Assembly: GCA_934045905.1 (NCBI GenBank)
Contig: OW203768.1
Span: 10,878,316 to 10,942,315, forward strand
Reading direction: 5' to 3'
DNA from: Leuctra nigra
Lineage: Eukaryota; Arthropoda; Insecta; Plecoptera; Leuctridae
DNA length: 64,000 nt
Under the pieces are notes generated by a model. It did not search any database. It was not told where the DNA came from and saw only the letters and a program-made list of their open reading frames with translations. A program made the position numbers and the translations under genes. The first letter of the stretch is position 1; every line of letters starts with the position of its first letter. Positions 28,916 through 41,600 of this stretch are shown piece by piece.

Positions 28916-29511
28916 GTAAGTTTATTTCCATTTCAACATTACAAGTAATGTATACAAGCATTGTCAGTGACCCTTAAGCATAAATATGTTTTGTCTAGGG
29001 TGTAGGTATATGGAATTTTATTATAATCTAATTAGTAATTTTACCATTCGAACAAATAAGCGATACGTGATGGAACCACTTCTGGCAGGAAACTTTTTAG
29101 ATGCACTTTTTTATTTTGAAGTTTGTGTTTCTATAGGGCAGTGAAAAAGGAGAAACAATTGAAATTTAGATTTAGTTACAAGTTTACTTACAAGTTGAGC
29201 CAAATTTAATATAATTTATTTATATAAATATCCCCGTGATATCCTCCATTATTCCCCTTATGGCTAGTACCAAAGAATCCACCAGAGGTGGATTCAGAGG
29301 TGTTCCTTATTTTCTCGAATACTAATCGATAGTGCACTCCTACACGACACTTAGGCCGAACTCCATGCTTAGGCAAACAATGAACCGTTCTACGCGAGTG
29401 AACAGTCTTCGGGGTGATTGATTCAACAGTGAATCACGTATGATAGTACTTAATATTATTATGTTACTTATAAATTGTTTCTTGTTAATGAGTATAAACT
29501 AATTAATTTAA

Positions 29512-29894
29512 GAGGGCTTGGTAGTGAGCGTGGCCTTGACGAGTTTTTAATCGATTTTTATCAATATCTTTTTCCAGTGTAATTGTTAACAAAATAGGGC
29601 TATGGACGTGAATTCAGAACAGTTCAATGAAAATAATTTCATAGTTTGGAATAAGCTATTAGTTTTATTGTGTCCAACAGGTGTTTAGAACCCGAAAATT
29701 ACTAAATTTTCGGGTTCTAAACACCTGTTGGACAAAGTAAATCAAATAAACAATTACAAGCTATGGAATTATTTTCAATGAACTGTTCTGAATTCACGTC
29801 CATAGCCCTATTGTGTTAACAATAACACTGGATAAAGATATTGATAAAAATCGATTTAAAAACTCTTCAAGGTCAAACTCACTACCCAGCCGTC
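29512..29894. mobile_element. piggyBac-like foldback MITE, copy 2 (TTAA flanks)
   Basis: Same family as 23649-24033: ends GAGGGCTTGGTAGTG and CACTACCCAGCCGTC, TTAA at 29508-29511 and 29895-29898, full-length foldback, 383 bp. The arms hold the same ATCGATTTTTATCAATATC core. Confidence 0.75.
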
Positions 29895-30309
29895 TTAAGT
29901 GAGATAGGTATAGGTAGTTATGGCTGAGCAGACTAGACCGGTCTCATTTTGTACATTGGAACATTATAATGTAAAGCAAGTTGGTGGAACACAGTGAAAA
30001 TGGTGAAGTTAAGTTATCAAAAATACTGCGGCAGAAAACGTTAAGTAAGTCAGTGTGTGCGTTTTTGGTCGGCACTCCAAAGAGCTTGCCGGAAACACTA
30101 TATGAAATATTGTAGGTATTATTATTATGTTGTTGTTAATATTATTATATTCTTCTTTCATTGTTCTTATATTTGCTATTTGTTTGGTTTTTGTAAGCAA
30201 TACAATGCCTTCGTCGATAGTTTTCCAATGATGGCTCGACGAAGTCTAGAAATCTAGGCATAATTTGTATATGAAGATGATTAATGGGTTTACTTACAGT
30301 AACCTTGAT

Positions 30310-30703
30310 AAAAAAAACACTCCGTGTAAAAATACCAGCCAAGTCTCTTCAACTTAAAAAAAATAATGAAATCTAAAAATTCTGCACTGAAAAGTAGTGA
30401 TATCAAAAAATTTGCCAAGTCAAAACTTTATTTGAAAATCAAAAAATACTTGGCGCATCGTGTATATAAATAGTTGAGAAGTATATGCCAGATATGAAAT
30501 ATACATCAAATATACATCTATACATATAATATACCTATAATGCCCTAAAAAACGATGCGCCAAGTATTTTTTGATTTTCAAATAAAGTTTTGACTTGGCA
30601 AATTTTTTGGTATCACTACTTTTCAGTGCAGAATTTTTAGATTTCATTATTTTTTTAAGTTGAAGAGACTTGGCTGGTATTTTTACACGGAGTGTTTTTT
30701 TAT
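30310..30703. repeat. Large near-perfect palindrome (about 150-bp arms)
   Basis: Left arm 30310-30460 and right arm 30553-30703 are reverse complements with very few mismatches, separated by a 92-bp AT-rich loop. Arm words include CCAGCCAAGTCTCTTCAAC and TACTTGGCGCATCG. Probably a foldback transposon; a transcript would form a long hairpin. Confidence 0.8.
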
Positions 30704-30934
30704 GGGGATATCACTACTTTTTTTAGTTTATTCTTACAACTTATGTGTGACACATATCAAATGAACAATTACTAAATCCTTTAAAAAAAAATCACCCTTT
30801 ACAATTTGGTTATTCTCATGAAGAATAGCAAAGGTTTCATTCCAATCGGTCAACCCAGTTTCGAGATATGGCAACACTTCGGTTTTCAAAATGGCTGCTG
30901 AACTTTCTGCACTGCCACATAGAATTTATAACTA

Positions 30935-31825
30935 CTAGGAAAACGCTCTGAGTAACGCGTTGATGAGCGAGCACGGATACGCGCAACACCTCGAACCGAA
31001 ATTATGTTTATCGAAAATGTCCTTAAAAGCCAATAATTCTTGAATTTCGTCACATATGAAAATCTCCAACAATTCCTAAAATATTGGTCCCAATAACCAC
31101 GCAAAGTTTTAAGTTGATCGATTGAACCTTTATGATTGAACGATTCCTTATTAATTTCCAAAAATCACAGGATATCGTTCAAAAAAATGTTAAACGGTCA
31201 TATCAGTTTCATAATACGTTTGAAAGTTTCTGCTCTAACAACCTTGAAGTGAAGATTCGAAGATGCCGTGAAATATGAAATTCGAGAAATATGATAGCCA
31301 TAACACGCAAAATATCCGTAAACTGTCGATAACTTTTGAATTTAAACACAGTTTAGTCTGAAAATTGTCAAAAATACAGATAATGGTGGACCCGATGACC
31401 ATGCAAAATTTTAAGTTTATCGGTCAAACTGTTCTGGTTTAAATTTCAAAAAGCACATGAAATATTTTTTTAAATTTTAACCAATGGGAGGATTTGGCTG
31501 AAAATTTGTAAAATAAGAGACGATGTTGGTGTTAATGACCATGCAAAATATAAGGTCGATCACATTTGTCGAAGTCCATTTTCATTTTTTAGCCTATCAG
31601 GAGATGTTTATTTAAATTTCAACCAATTAATGGATTTCAAAAAAATTAGGGTCTGCAAACAGAGAAGGTTGGTTTTACATGTGTGCAAAATTTCAGATCG
31701 ATCGGTGAAACGGTGCGACCTGTGTATCGGCTATTAGCAGCCAAAAACAAAAAAAAAACAAAAAAAACAGAGGTCCGTGCCAAAAGAGCCAAAAGGAGAC
31801 GCTCGCTTCGCTCGCTCAATAAATG
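30935..31825 (-). mobile_element. Family S dispersed repeat, copy 3 (longest)
   Basis: Reverse-oriented match to 2790-3592: starts ACGCTCTGAGTAACGCGTTG and ends AAAAGGAGACGCTCGCTTCG, CTCGCTCAAT. The about 890-bp body has repeated GTGCAAAATTTCAG and AATTTAAACC phrases. No coding frame. Confidence 0.6.
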
Positions 31826-32660
31826 ATGTGTATAATTTTAAGCTTTCTGAATATGTATTTATTGTATAGGAGGGGATGATAATAATTTATAAATTTGAAT
31901 GACGTCATTTCCGGTCTCATAAATAGGAAAATTCTAGTTTGACTGTTCCCATTCCATAGAGATAGCCTTCCGAATCGTTTGGCGCTAGTTTCATACCGAT
32001 CTGTCAACCAGTTTTCGAGACATATTACGTTTCTTCCGGTTTCAAAATGGCTGCTGAAATCACTGACCTCTTGAATTATAATTTAAACATGATTACATTT
32101 ATTATTAGCTGTCTCAAATAGTATATTTATTGCATCAAAATGTAAATTTGTGAGATTTTTAAAATGTGTGACGTCATTTCCGGTTTCAGTATGGGAAACT
32201 GCAAATATTATTGATGATATACATAAAGTTGACCGTCTAAATTGTTTAGCGCTGGTTTCGTTCAAATCTATTTAGACGTTATTAAGATATGATGTCACTT
32301 CCGGTTGCAAAATGGCGGCTTTCTGTTGGTTTTATAACAAGTCAAATGAGATATCAAAAGTACATACGTTACATAAATATCAAAATAATTGGATCAAATT
32401 TGTTGCCGAAATGCCAATCGATGAATTTCAAATTTCATGACGTCATTTCCGGTTTCGTTAACAAAAATTTTAGTCTATTGCTATTGATAATCCATATAGA
32501 TGACCGTCCGAATCGTTTGGCGCTATTTTCGTTCCAATCGGTCCAGCCGTTGTTGAGATATGATGTCACTTCCGGTTTCAAAATGGCGGCACAAAAAAGT
32601 CAAGGGGGGGAGGGCAAATCAGGCGCCAAAAGTGCACACGTGGTAAAAATTTGAGATCAA
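31810..32660. repeat. Three-unit 269-bp degenerate tandem repeat
   Basis: The phrase GACGTCATTTCCGGT recurs at 31901, 32170 and 32439, exactly 269 bp apart each time. Each unit also carries a CAAATCG/GATCTG...GAGATAT phrase and TTCCGGTTTCAAAATGGCGG. It directly follows the end of the family S element, so the array may belong to the same or an inserted element. Confidence 0.7.
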
Positions 32661-32711
32661 TCGGTTCAGCGGTTTAGGCTGTGGCCTGTTTACCGGATTT
32701 GAGCTCCAGCC

Positions 32712-32735
32712 TACTACTACTACTACTACTACTGA
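32712..32735. repeat. (TAC)n microsatellite
   Basis: Eight TAC/ACT triplets in a row. Confidence 0.8.
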
Positions 32736-33393
32736 GATTATTACTGATTATGAAAACCGCCCTAAAACACAATTTTCATGGCTTTCTAGCTCGCAAAGGG
32801 CGTAACCTATTATTCCCAAATTTGGTATATGTGGTGGGGTGGGCCATAGCTCGAAATTAAGATATTTCGCATTAATGTGAGATTTCCCAATTTTAAGATC
32901 CAGTAGGCCGAAAATGCCACTTTGATGCTTACAGTAAAAGTGGGTTTGCTCCAGCCTTTTTAAATGAGAGTGTGCGCGTGCCGTACGACTTGGCTGGCGT
33001 GGAGCGACCGCTCCACTAGATATATAAATGACTGGTATCATTGCAATCATCATCGTATCCTGTGTTGTGCACTGTCAATGCCTGCACAGGTAATTATTGG
33101 ACTGTGACATGTAATTTTTCAAAGAATGTTATTGTTAGCTTGAGGAGAGTGGCTGCTGTTTCATAATACTGCCGCCTAGTCAACATTTCTTGTTCTGATA
33201 GCAAACCTGTGGCTCAACACTGTTTGATTTGCAAGTTTTTTAATACTACAGGATTATTGCTATGTCTACAATTGTTCATAAAGAGAGCTAGGTACCTATC
33301 TTGTTTCTTTATTAGTGTGAATTTATCAAGTAATTTAGATTGCTTTAATTTTTGCTAGAAAGTTACTGAGAATGACATACTATTTGCTTTCAG

Positions 33394-33940
33394 GATTGAG
33401 CTCAACGATGATTAATGATCCATTCAGACGCCGCGACGTTGTCCATGATTTGATGTCTTTTCTCTTCCTCCATCAAAACAACTGTCCCAAGAAGATGTCA
33501 AGGTATTTCACTTGTCTTCATTCTTAATGCTTCTTCCATGAGAGTGGTCAAAGAACTACCAGAACAGTTCATATCAGTGACATTTTAATGAGTGGACAAC
33601 GTAAGATGTGTACATAAATTATAGTTCCTAATCTACTGAATGGAAGGTAGAGTAAGTGTCTTTATTTTTAGCAATACGTATAAAACAACAAACATATTAA
33701 ATATTTTTTCAAAAACTTTGTTGTCAGAGATTGTTTAAATAATTTGTAGAATATGTAGAAAATCAACATAAAGATGTATAGATGAAGAGAGGACCAAGAG
33801 GGCTTGTAATGTCGAAGTTGATCAAGTGGCAATAGTAAACCTCTCTCCGGGATAGGTTGTACGTTGGAATCATTCTTCACGTCGTGAAGACACTGTCTGT
33901 TGATTCTGTGCAGGTTTCTTCGATACTCAATGAAATAAAA
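33394..33940 (+). other. eIF4G: Candidate last eIF4G exon with stop and 3' UTR
   Basis: An acceptor TTTGCTTTCAG at 33393 precedes GAT TGA. Joined in phase 0 to the exon ending at 28915, it would add one Asp and a stop, ending the protein SCDESRD*, a plausible acidic eIF4G tail. An AATAAA hexamer lies at 33935-33940. A second frame (LSSTMINDPFRRRDVVHDLM) is open to a weak donor near 33501 but needs a different phase. Placement is inferred. Confidence 0.35.
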
Positions 33941-33999
33941 ACTATAGGTTACACCGTTACATCACTGTAAAAAGATGTGATTATACTGATCAGTGATTA

Positions 34000-35110
34000 C
34001 TTTTCTAAAAAAATTGAGTGAACTTGTTCACTGTTTTATGTGTGGAATTTGAATGTTGAAATGTTCTTTGTGGTCCAAATCTTTTTCACTTAGTTCATTT
34101 CTGTGTACCTACGAGTTGTTTACTAATCAGTACCTATACCAAATTTTAAAGAATAATACATAATATAATAGAGCATGTTGAATAATATGAGTACCTGTAC
34201 AAAAATAGCAATTATCAAGCTTATTTTTATAGGTATTTTATTTTGCTAATTAATAGAGAGAATCTATGAATTATTATGAAAATGCAATTATTTTAATTAA
34301 AATACAATATAAAACATGGCATTTTAATAAACCTGCTACCTTTTCTTATTTGCATAACCCCCAAACCATCTACCTTTCTCTTTTTTAATTTGCGGTGTAT
34401 ATTTAAAAATAAAATGCTCCACAAAAAAGTACCTAATGAGCATCTTTTCTCAGAAGGTACTGAATTTTTTATATAATTTTTTTTTTTTGAGTAGACTTGG
34501 CTGGTATCAAAATAATTTCACTTCTGTGTCAAAATGGTGGCATAAAACATTCATCATAAGATTTCAGCTACTCCTACGCACATTTTTATCCTGACTTTGA
34601 TTCTCATTACTTTTGACAAAAATGTTGAGCCCATTTTTTTATTATTCAAAATACATGATGGCATTAGGCATGCAATCACAGCAGTGAAAACTAGAGCTCT
34701 GTAGGATATTCCTAAACGAAGTTATAGCGCAGAAAAGACGGATAGGGGGTGGGTAACGCGTCATTCACACCCAACTCAGCCGCAAAGCCGGCAAAGGTTG
34801 GGTGGGACCTACGTCACAACAACCAGGTTTTTCAAACTTCGCGGGGCTCTAGCGCCTGAACCAAACATCGCATCGCGTTCGCGTTTTCGACATTCTATTT
34901 ATGGTTACAATATCTACAATATTTTCTATTTGTTGACCATGACAGCTCACCTTCAATATTTGGTTGAATAAGAAGAAAAAAGTATTCCATTGAAACATGA
35001 TAGTTTTTTTTATTACCTATATATCTATTATTCTATTATATTATAGGTACTTACATTTAATGATTATACTTTATTCAGATTACAATGTATGAGTACAAAA
35101 TGTGAACAGT
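34000..35110. other. AT-rich intergenic DNA without recognisable genes
   Basis: No protein-like frame or long repeat is evident. Near 34490 a GACTTGGCTGGTAT word echoes the 30310-30703 palindrome arms. Confidence 0.4.
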
Positions 35111-35114
35111 TCTT

Positions 35115-35588
35115 TCAAAACAACAATAATAATAATCCTTCGCCCGGTTCCATAGTTGGGTCGGGGGGTGGCCAAGGCCACCACTTGCTAGGGCCTCGGA
35201 CTCCTGAGCCAGCTGGCCAAGCTTGGCTCTTCCTCTTCTTCCCCACCAGCTTCTTCCACTTCTTCCTGTCTTCCCACCAACTCTCCTCTTCCACTTCTTC
35301 CCACTTCTCCAACCTCTCTCGCACATCCTCTGCTACCACTTCACTCCACTTCTCCCTCGGTCTTCCCACTCTCCTTTTGCCACTCCTGGCCACTTCAAAC
35401 TCCCGCCGTGGTATTCTATTCCCTTGCATCCTCTTCATGTGCCCAAACCACCGTAGCCGCTCTCTACCCAGTTTAAAAGTCAACCTCTCCACATTCAAGT
35501 CCCTTCTAATTTTCTCACTCCTGATCTTGTCCATCTTCGTTAATCCTTGCGCACTCCGTAGAAAGTTCATTTCTGCTGCTTGTAACAT
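35115..35588 (-). mobile_element. 3' end of a non-LTR retrotransposon (reverse-transcriptase C-terminus)
   Basis: A 157-codon open frame on the minus strand reads MLQAAEMNFLRSAQGLTKMD, KIRSEKIRRDLNVERLTFKL, then RLRWFGHMKRMQGNRIPRR and RRVGRPREKW. The RxxRWFGHxxRM...GRPRxxW pattern is the usual C-terminal end of insect endonuclease/reverse-transcriptase LINE proteins. A TTA/TTG-rich tail follows at 35100-35130 on the same strand, as expected at a LINE 3' end. The upstream catalytic domains are missing (5' truncation). Confidence 0.75.
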
Positions 35589-35589
35589 T

Positions 35590-37990
35590 ATTAATAATTA
35601 ATTTGATATCAATACAAAACTGGTTGGTTGCATCGTAGCTCTGGTGTAAAAATTGTGATACGAAAATACTCGATTTCTTCGCCTTCACCTTGTCATATAG
35701 TTGCCCCAAGTTTATAACTATTGGGTTCATTGAGGATAATGGCGAGTGTCGGTGGCAAGCCGACGTTCCAGGTCGACGTTTTGATCGTTCCAGGTACGAT
35801 CCTGGACTATCCAGGTTTCAAGTTTCAAGGTTATTTATTTTTCAAATGTTTACAAGTTTCGGTTGGATTATTGTATTTGCATACCCCTATAAGCGATGAG
35901 TATAAACGAAGCGATTGTGTCTGGACATGCTATGAGACATAAATAATCCAAAATACAGTACTAAGTAGTAAATGTGCATATTGTTGACACAATGAAATAT
36001 TGATTTGTTTTGCCAGTGATTTGGTTTGGTTAACACGTTACTATATTATGTATAACTTATTACAATCGATTAGCTGTGAAACAGTCGTATTGACGTTTGC
36101 ATTCATATTATTTGTCAGCCCTTGTATCATCAACAAATAAGGCATCCAATTTAAAAATGTGGTAGTTCTGATCAAAACTGATAGGTCACCGGTTCGATCT
36201 CCGGTTCAGCCAGACGTTTTCTGTACGTTTTCCTGACGCAAATGCCCCAATGTTCAGTACAATTTGTGATAAAAATAATCATTCTGCAAATAAATCATGA
36301 CAAATTTAGAAACCTTTTCATCTTCTAAGTGAACATACAATCTTTTTTTATTTTACACTTTGGGTGGCACGCATTTAAAATATTTTTGGAACTTTTTGAA
36401 AATAGCTCGGAATGCATTCTCGGTCATTTTACACTGCCAATTGTAGAATAAATGTACATGATAAATGTAAATGAACAATGCTAAGTAAATTAATTTAACC
36501 TGTTGAAGTAGCCAGTACATTGTCAGTATTGAGAACCGAGTCACCAGTATTGTGTTGCCATAAGTGTGCCAGTAGAGTTGTTAGGTATAGGTAATGGAAT
36601 GCAACTCACGTCCATCAAGCTTCATCTCAGCAGCCCAGCATCCCGACACGGGCAGATCCACACCACAGCGATCATTGAACACTAGGCCTATACATGAGCA
36701 GCAGCTCCGATCATTTACTGGAAATCAAGAGAAGAAAATCAGTTCTTATCTAACGCTCCAACTATCCCCAAAAAACATTTAACACTATAGCCCAAACTTA
36801 TTGTCGTGTCCCAAATTGACTTATTGCTACAAACCTCTCTAACAAAATAAGAAAAAAAATTACCTACCGCCTCTAAAATATTGTTAGAATAAAAATAAAT
36901 AAAAACAAATCAAATGAGTTCCGACACAAAAAGTAAACTAAATACAAACTGAGGGGTTAACGGAAGTCTATGTGGCAGTATAATATGGCATATGCTATCG
37001 GGTCTTACTTCAACAAGTCTCTACCTTGACCGTGGAAAGTCCCCGTCTTGGTCACTAATGAAGAAGGGTTAATGCTCTCGAGCAAATTAGCAAAAGATCA
37101 ATCACTGACAACACAGAGGTTTGAGCGTCCCCGGAGTTGACAATGCCCTCGCCATAGTTGTTCGGCACCAGGATCCAGATCAGGGAAACCGAGTTCTGAA
37201 CCCCCTGGGAGGCCTGTCGACGCTACGATCACCACACTACAGGGATTGACACCGGTCTGTGCATTGTGTCATCATCCCCTTAAGAAATCAGACCGTTTCC
37301 AATCCCTGTAATTCCCCGTGTATGTGGTGCTCGTAGCTCGAACTATGACTCAACAAAAGTCCACTACAGTTTTGCCAATTACAGCTTGAGGTAGTAAGGT
37401 GGGCATCCGATCATTTACTATAGACATCAAGAAAACCTTATTATATAACCACTTCATGTTAAATGTTACCCGTTACCAGGGCGAATTGGTAACAATTAAC
37501 AAGTTTATTTATAATTGGGGTGATAAGCCAGAATATCATCTAAAGCCCTAATTACTGCCCCCGCCCCTCAATTTTTATTTAACACTGTGGCCTAAACCTT
37601 CCTAAACCCTCTAACCAAAACAAGAACACAAGCTATCGCCTACTCTAAAATATTGACAGAATAAACATAAAGAAAAAAAATCAATTGAAATCTGACACAA
37701 AACCCTGTTAACTCTGACGGGATGTCCGAGGCCCCTGCATCGAACCCGGGTCTGCTGGTCAGCTTGACAGAACCCTGTGACAACAGAAACAGTCATTAGA
37801 GAGCAGACTAGAGGTTAGTCATGTAACACAGACACAATACTGGCGGCAAACTACAATACTGGTAACAATTCTCAATACCGATTAATACCGTTCATACAAA
37901 TATAATCTTTTATTTCCCCTTTTTGGAATGAGGTTTACATCTTCATGGAAATATAAGCCAAGTTTCCATAGCCAAACCCATAGCATGGAG
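35590..37990. other. Gene-poor interval with a duplicated segment and SINE-like traces
   Basis: Similar sequence appears at about 36705-36945 and 37405-37705 (shared CGATCATTTACT, CTAACAAAATAAG-like and CTCTAAAATATTG phrases), a diverged direct duplication. B-box-like GGTTCGATCTCC (36190) and, on the minus strand, GGGTTCGATGC (37735) hint at tRNA-derived SINE remnants. No gene seen. Confidence 0.4.
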
Positions 37991-38018
37991 CTGAAGCTTG
38001 GCAGATTACTCGGAGAAG

Positions 38019-38230
38019 TAGTGATCGGCTGGAAGCGCTGGAAATGGACCATCTCCGACGATCTTGCAGGGTGTCGAGACTAGAGATTATACACAATACT
38101 TGAATAAGAAAGGAAATTTCCGTCAACACGATTGTGGATGGAGTCGAGACGAGGCAGTTGGTTTGGTATGAGAATGTCAGGAGAATGGAGAAAGAGAGTT
38201 GGCTAAGATGGATGTGGGTAACAGCCTCAT
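38019..38230 (+). pseudogene. Non-LTR reverse-transcriptase C-terminal fragment (degenerate)
   Basis: One frame reads LEMDHLRRSCRVSRLEIIHN, T, a TGA stop, IRKEISVNTIVDGVETRQLV, WYENVRRMEKESWLRW. The I-R-x-E-x-x-V...RQL-W(Y/F)xxVxRM pattern matches the LINE C-terminal segment also seen at 35115-35588, here on the plus strand and interrupted by a stop. Confidence 0.6.
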
Positions 38231-38368
38231 GCTCAAAGAAGTTGCGGTCACAAGTAGAAAGGTATTTGCAGCAGTCCTCAACACCACAAGACCATGTGCT
38301 AATATAATAATCTTATGGGCGGAATCCAGTAGCACTTGAAGTATAGAAATACTATTGAGCATGAGGCT

Positions 38369-38610
38369 GTTAGCAGACAATGTGTTCATTTTGAGCAACT
38401 CATGAAATTTGGTCAAAAACAAGACAGGTAGTCATTGCATGATTTCAGATTGATCGGGGAACCGGTTCTGTATTGCAACTGCAACTGCTGTTAGCAGACA
38501 ATGTATTAATTTTTAGCAACTCGTGGAATTTGGTCAAAAACAAGACAGGTAGTCATTGCATGATTTCAGATTGATCGGGGAACCGGTTCTGTATTGCAAC
38601 TACAACCCGA
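38369..38610. repeat. Tandem duplication, 121-bp unit x2
   Basis: Two consecutive copies beginning GTTAGCAGACAATGT at 38369 and 38490 share a long identical core (AAACAAGACAGGTAGTCATT and following). The phrase GATTGATCGGGGAACCGGTTC resembles the family S repeats. Confidence 0.75.
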
Positions 38611-38699
38611 AAAACAAATGATGATGGAATAGACCCAGTCATTCGGTGTCAAAAGCAGATGCTCGCTTTGTTTGTTCATAATACCTATTACCTATTACC

Positions 38700-41600
38700 T
38701 AGTTAGACTAGAATGCACTATGAGAATGCAAACATAGGTAAGAATTATTTTAATCAAGGTTTCTTCGTAATGAACAATTCTGATGTTTGTCTCTTCACAA
38801 AGAGAACCACAAGTGGGTAAAACTTGCTGATAAAGCTCGAGGTTGATATTTCTAAACTGATTCATTTAATTAAATTGATTGGCTTGATTAGGTGCCCATC
38901 CCTAGTGAATAGTAAATGATGAGGTACTTGTATTGCTGCTGTTTGCTGCTCGTTGGTCTGGATCTGGGTTTAGCAACTACCTGAACATGTCGTACGCTTG
39001 GTTCTGATGGAACCGTATCCGACATGTCAGTGAAAGATCTCGCAGCTCCTCTCATCTTCAGTCTCATCCCAGGATTCTTGTGTTCAAATCACACTCAAAG
39101 TTGTCACCAAAGTCTTTCAGTAGCTATTCATTTTGCATGGAACAACTCAATGTGTTTTCATCTTTACATTTCAGAACCAGTTATTTAATATTGGAATCCA
39201 TTTCATGTTAAATAACTGTTTGTGTAATGTTTATTTTGATGAATAATCATTTAGTTGACCATTCAAAATAAAATAGGGACTAGAAGTAAATTTATGAAGC
39301 GGAGAGAATTTGGAACTGAAGTTATTTAAAAGATGTGAAATATTAAACTGTTGCTTGGATACTAAGGTGTTATAATTGGAAAAATGCAAAAATGCAAATG
39401 CAAATGCAACACCAAATGCAAATGCAAAGTACCTATTGTTGCTGATTTTAGGTAGGTAAATGAGGGAATTAAATAATCTAATTGACTTTGGTCTGTTTTT
39501 TTTGTTATTTTAGTTTAGTTTTTGGTGTAACCCATTTCTTGGCTCAGACTGAAATTTTAAGTTAGCCTGACGCTAGTTTACCTTTGATTACTCATACATT
39601 TTTTGTGAAAATAGCATGTGAAAAGTGCAGTATAATGTGATTTATTACCTTATACATCTAGTCGGGCGCTAGCTCGACGCTGCCAAGCACCGCTCTAATA
39701 CAACGTGCGAGCTATAGGCTGTTCAATTTACGCTTACAACGCCGTTAGGGTGTAAATAAGCAGCACCATCCAGACCTTCCATCTGAATTCACACTTTGCC
39801 AACCTAAACTCTCAAAAAAAAATCCGCTAACTTGAATGTGCCACCTAGTTCTAGCTGATTTTCATTTTGTTGTGTTGGTGCTAGCGTAGTACATCATTTT
39901 CGTTGCCATCTTCACCACCAAAATCATTGTACAGAAGATTTGAACAAACTATACCACCACAGACTTTTACCGCGACGGCTTAAGTGGTCGAAACGAGGTG
40001 ACGCATGGCATCCATGCAGTGGGAAATGAAAGTTAAAAACCATAGTTATCGGGTAATATTAACCACCTGACAACACCTAACCAAAAATCAAAGTGCTGCG
40101 ATCATCCCTTCGGGGTGAATTTTGGGCCTCAAACATGCAAGAATTGACTTTCATGTTAGTTAGTTAGTGCTGCCCACGTTCGATTTGCTTGCCCTTTTCT
40201 ACAGATTGCATGGTTTGGTCTAGAGAGTTGAAATTTGGTAGACACATAGAGTTCCCCTTCTCACGCCTACTTTTGAAAGAAAATCGGGAAAATTTTGACC
40301 GGAAGTGAAGTTATTCTAATTTTAAATTTTAAATTTTTTAAAAAGTCGAACGGGTCCATCGAGAGTTTTGAAATTTGGCAACATTATAGACAATGTATTG
40401 CTAGACACTCCACTTCAAGAAAAAACAAAATTTTCAAATTGGAAGTGGAAAAATTATCAATATTAAGCGTTCCGCTCTTCCCCTTCATCTACCAACACAG
40501 CAGCTTCGCTGTCAACTCCATGTTGTACAAAAACAAAAACTTGTATATAGACTGCCAAGCACCTTTCCCCCTAAAAAGATTGAGATCTAAAAGAAGGTCG
40601 CAGCAATAATATATTGTTGAAACATTTTCGCACTTAAAATTCGTGAAATCATTTCGCCCAGTTCCTGCCGCCAAGCACAACATTATAAACCAAACATTGT
40701 ACCCAAATTTGAGATGAGAAAAAACCTCTAGGTGAACCGTCATAGTATAAACTTTAAAACAATTATACTCATTTAAAACGAAAAATAGAAAGTATTCAAA
40801 TTTTAAAAACGTTAACAAAATCAATTTAAAAACATTTTTTTTACATAACTTAAAATAAAAATTAAAAAAAATTATTTAAAATTTAATTTAAAAAAAAATT
40901 AAAAGTAAAAAAAATAAAAATAAAGCTTGGCGCATTGTGTCAAGGAGGGGGCAACATAAAAAGAAGATGTCGACCAAGGAGACGACGAAAGAAAGAAGGA
41001 AGAAGAAGACGATGAAGGAGAAGAAGGAAGAAGTCAACATGACGGTGCAAATGACGGTTTAAGTTCAGAGCATTAACCACACACCCAACCACACACAAAC
41101 CCAAGGAAAACGCTCTTGGCTCAGACTAAATAACTGTAGTCTAAGCTCTAGGTAAAGCGTTGATAAGCGAGCCTTCGTATTGCATGAGATTTGATATTAT
41201 GCGTTCGCAAGTCTCTGCTCTACAGGCCTTGGAAAGAGCCGAAACGAAATGCATTATAGACGCAGTGATGAAACAACTGAATTATGTTTTAAATACAAAA
41301 TAGCGAGTGCGCGCGCCGGTGTTCATTTTATGTATTTATTTATTTTATTTGACTAGATTGGTTACATACATAACATAAGTCATGACATGCCAGACAGACG
41401 GACCTGGGTAACTATAAGTTGTAAATTATGTTCATGAAATGAAACACACAATATCATTTTGAAAGACCAACAATATCGAGTGTGGTGGAAAACATGGAGC
41501 AGCAAACGGATTGGCTCTCGAGAAATACGGACTCGAACCTGGACCTTGTAAATGCGGTAAAACTACCAGATTTCTCATCTCAAAGTTGAGTCACTTATTT

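Noticed and set aside
33394..33501. Coding exon LSSTMINDPFRRRDVVHDLM for eIF4G
   Set aside because: It needs one base from the previous exon, which ends in phase 0; joined in phase 0 it gives Asp-stop, so a 3' UTR reading is preferred.
36160..36220. tRNA gene
   Set aside because: Only a B-box-like GGTTCGATCTCC and a TCAGCCA end are present; no acceptor or D-arm pairing.
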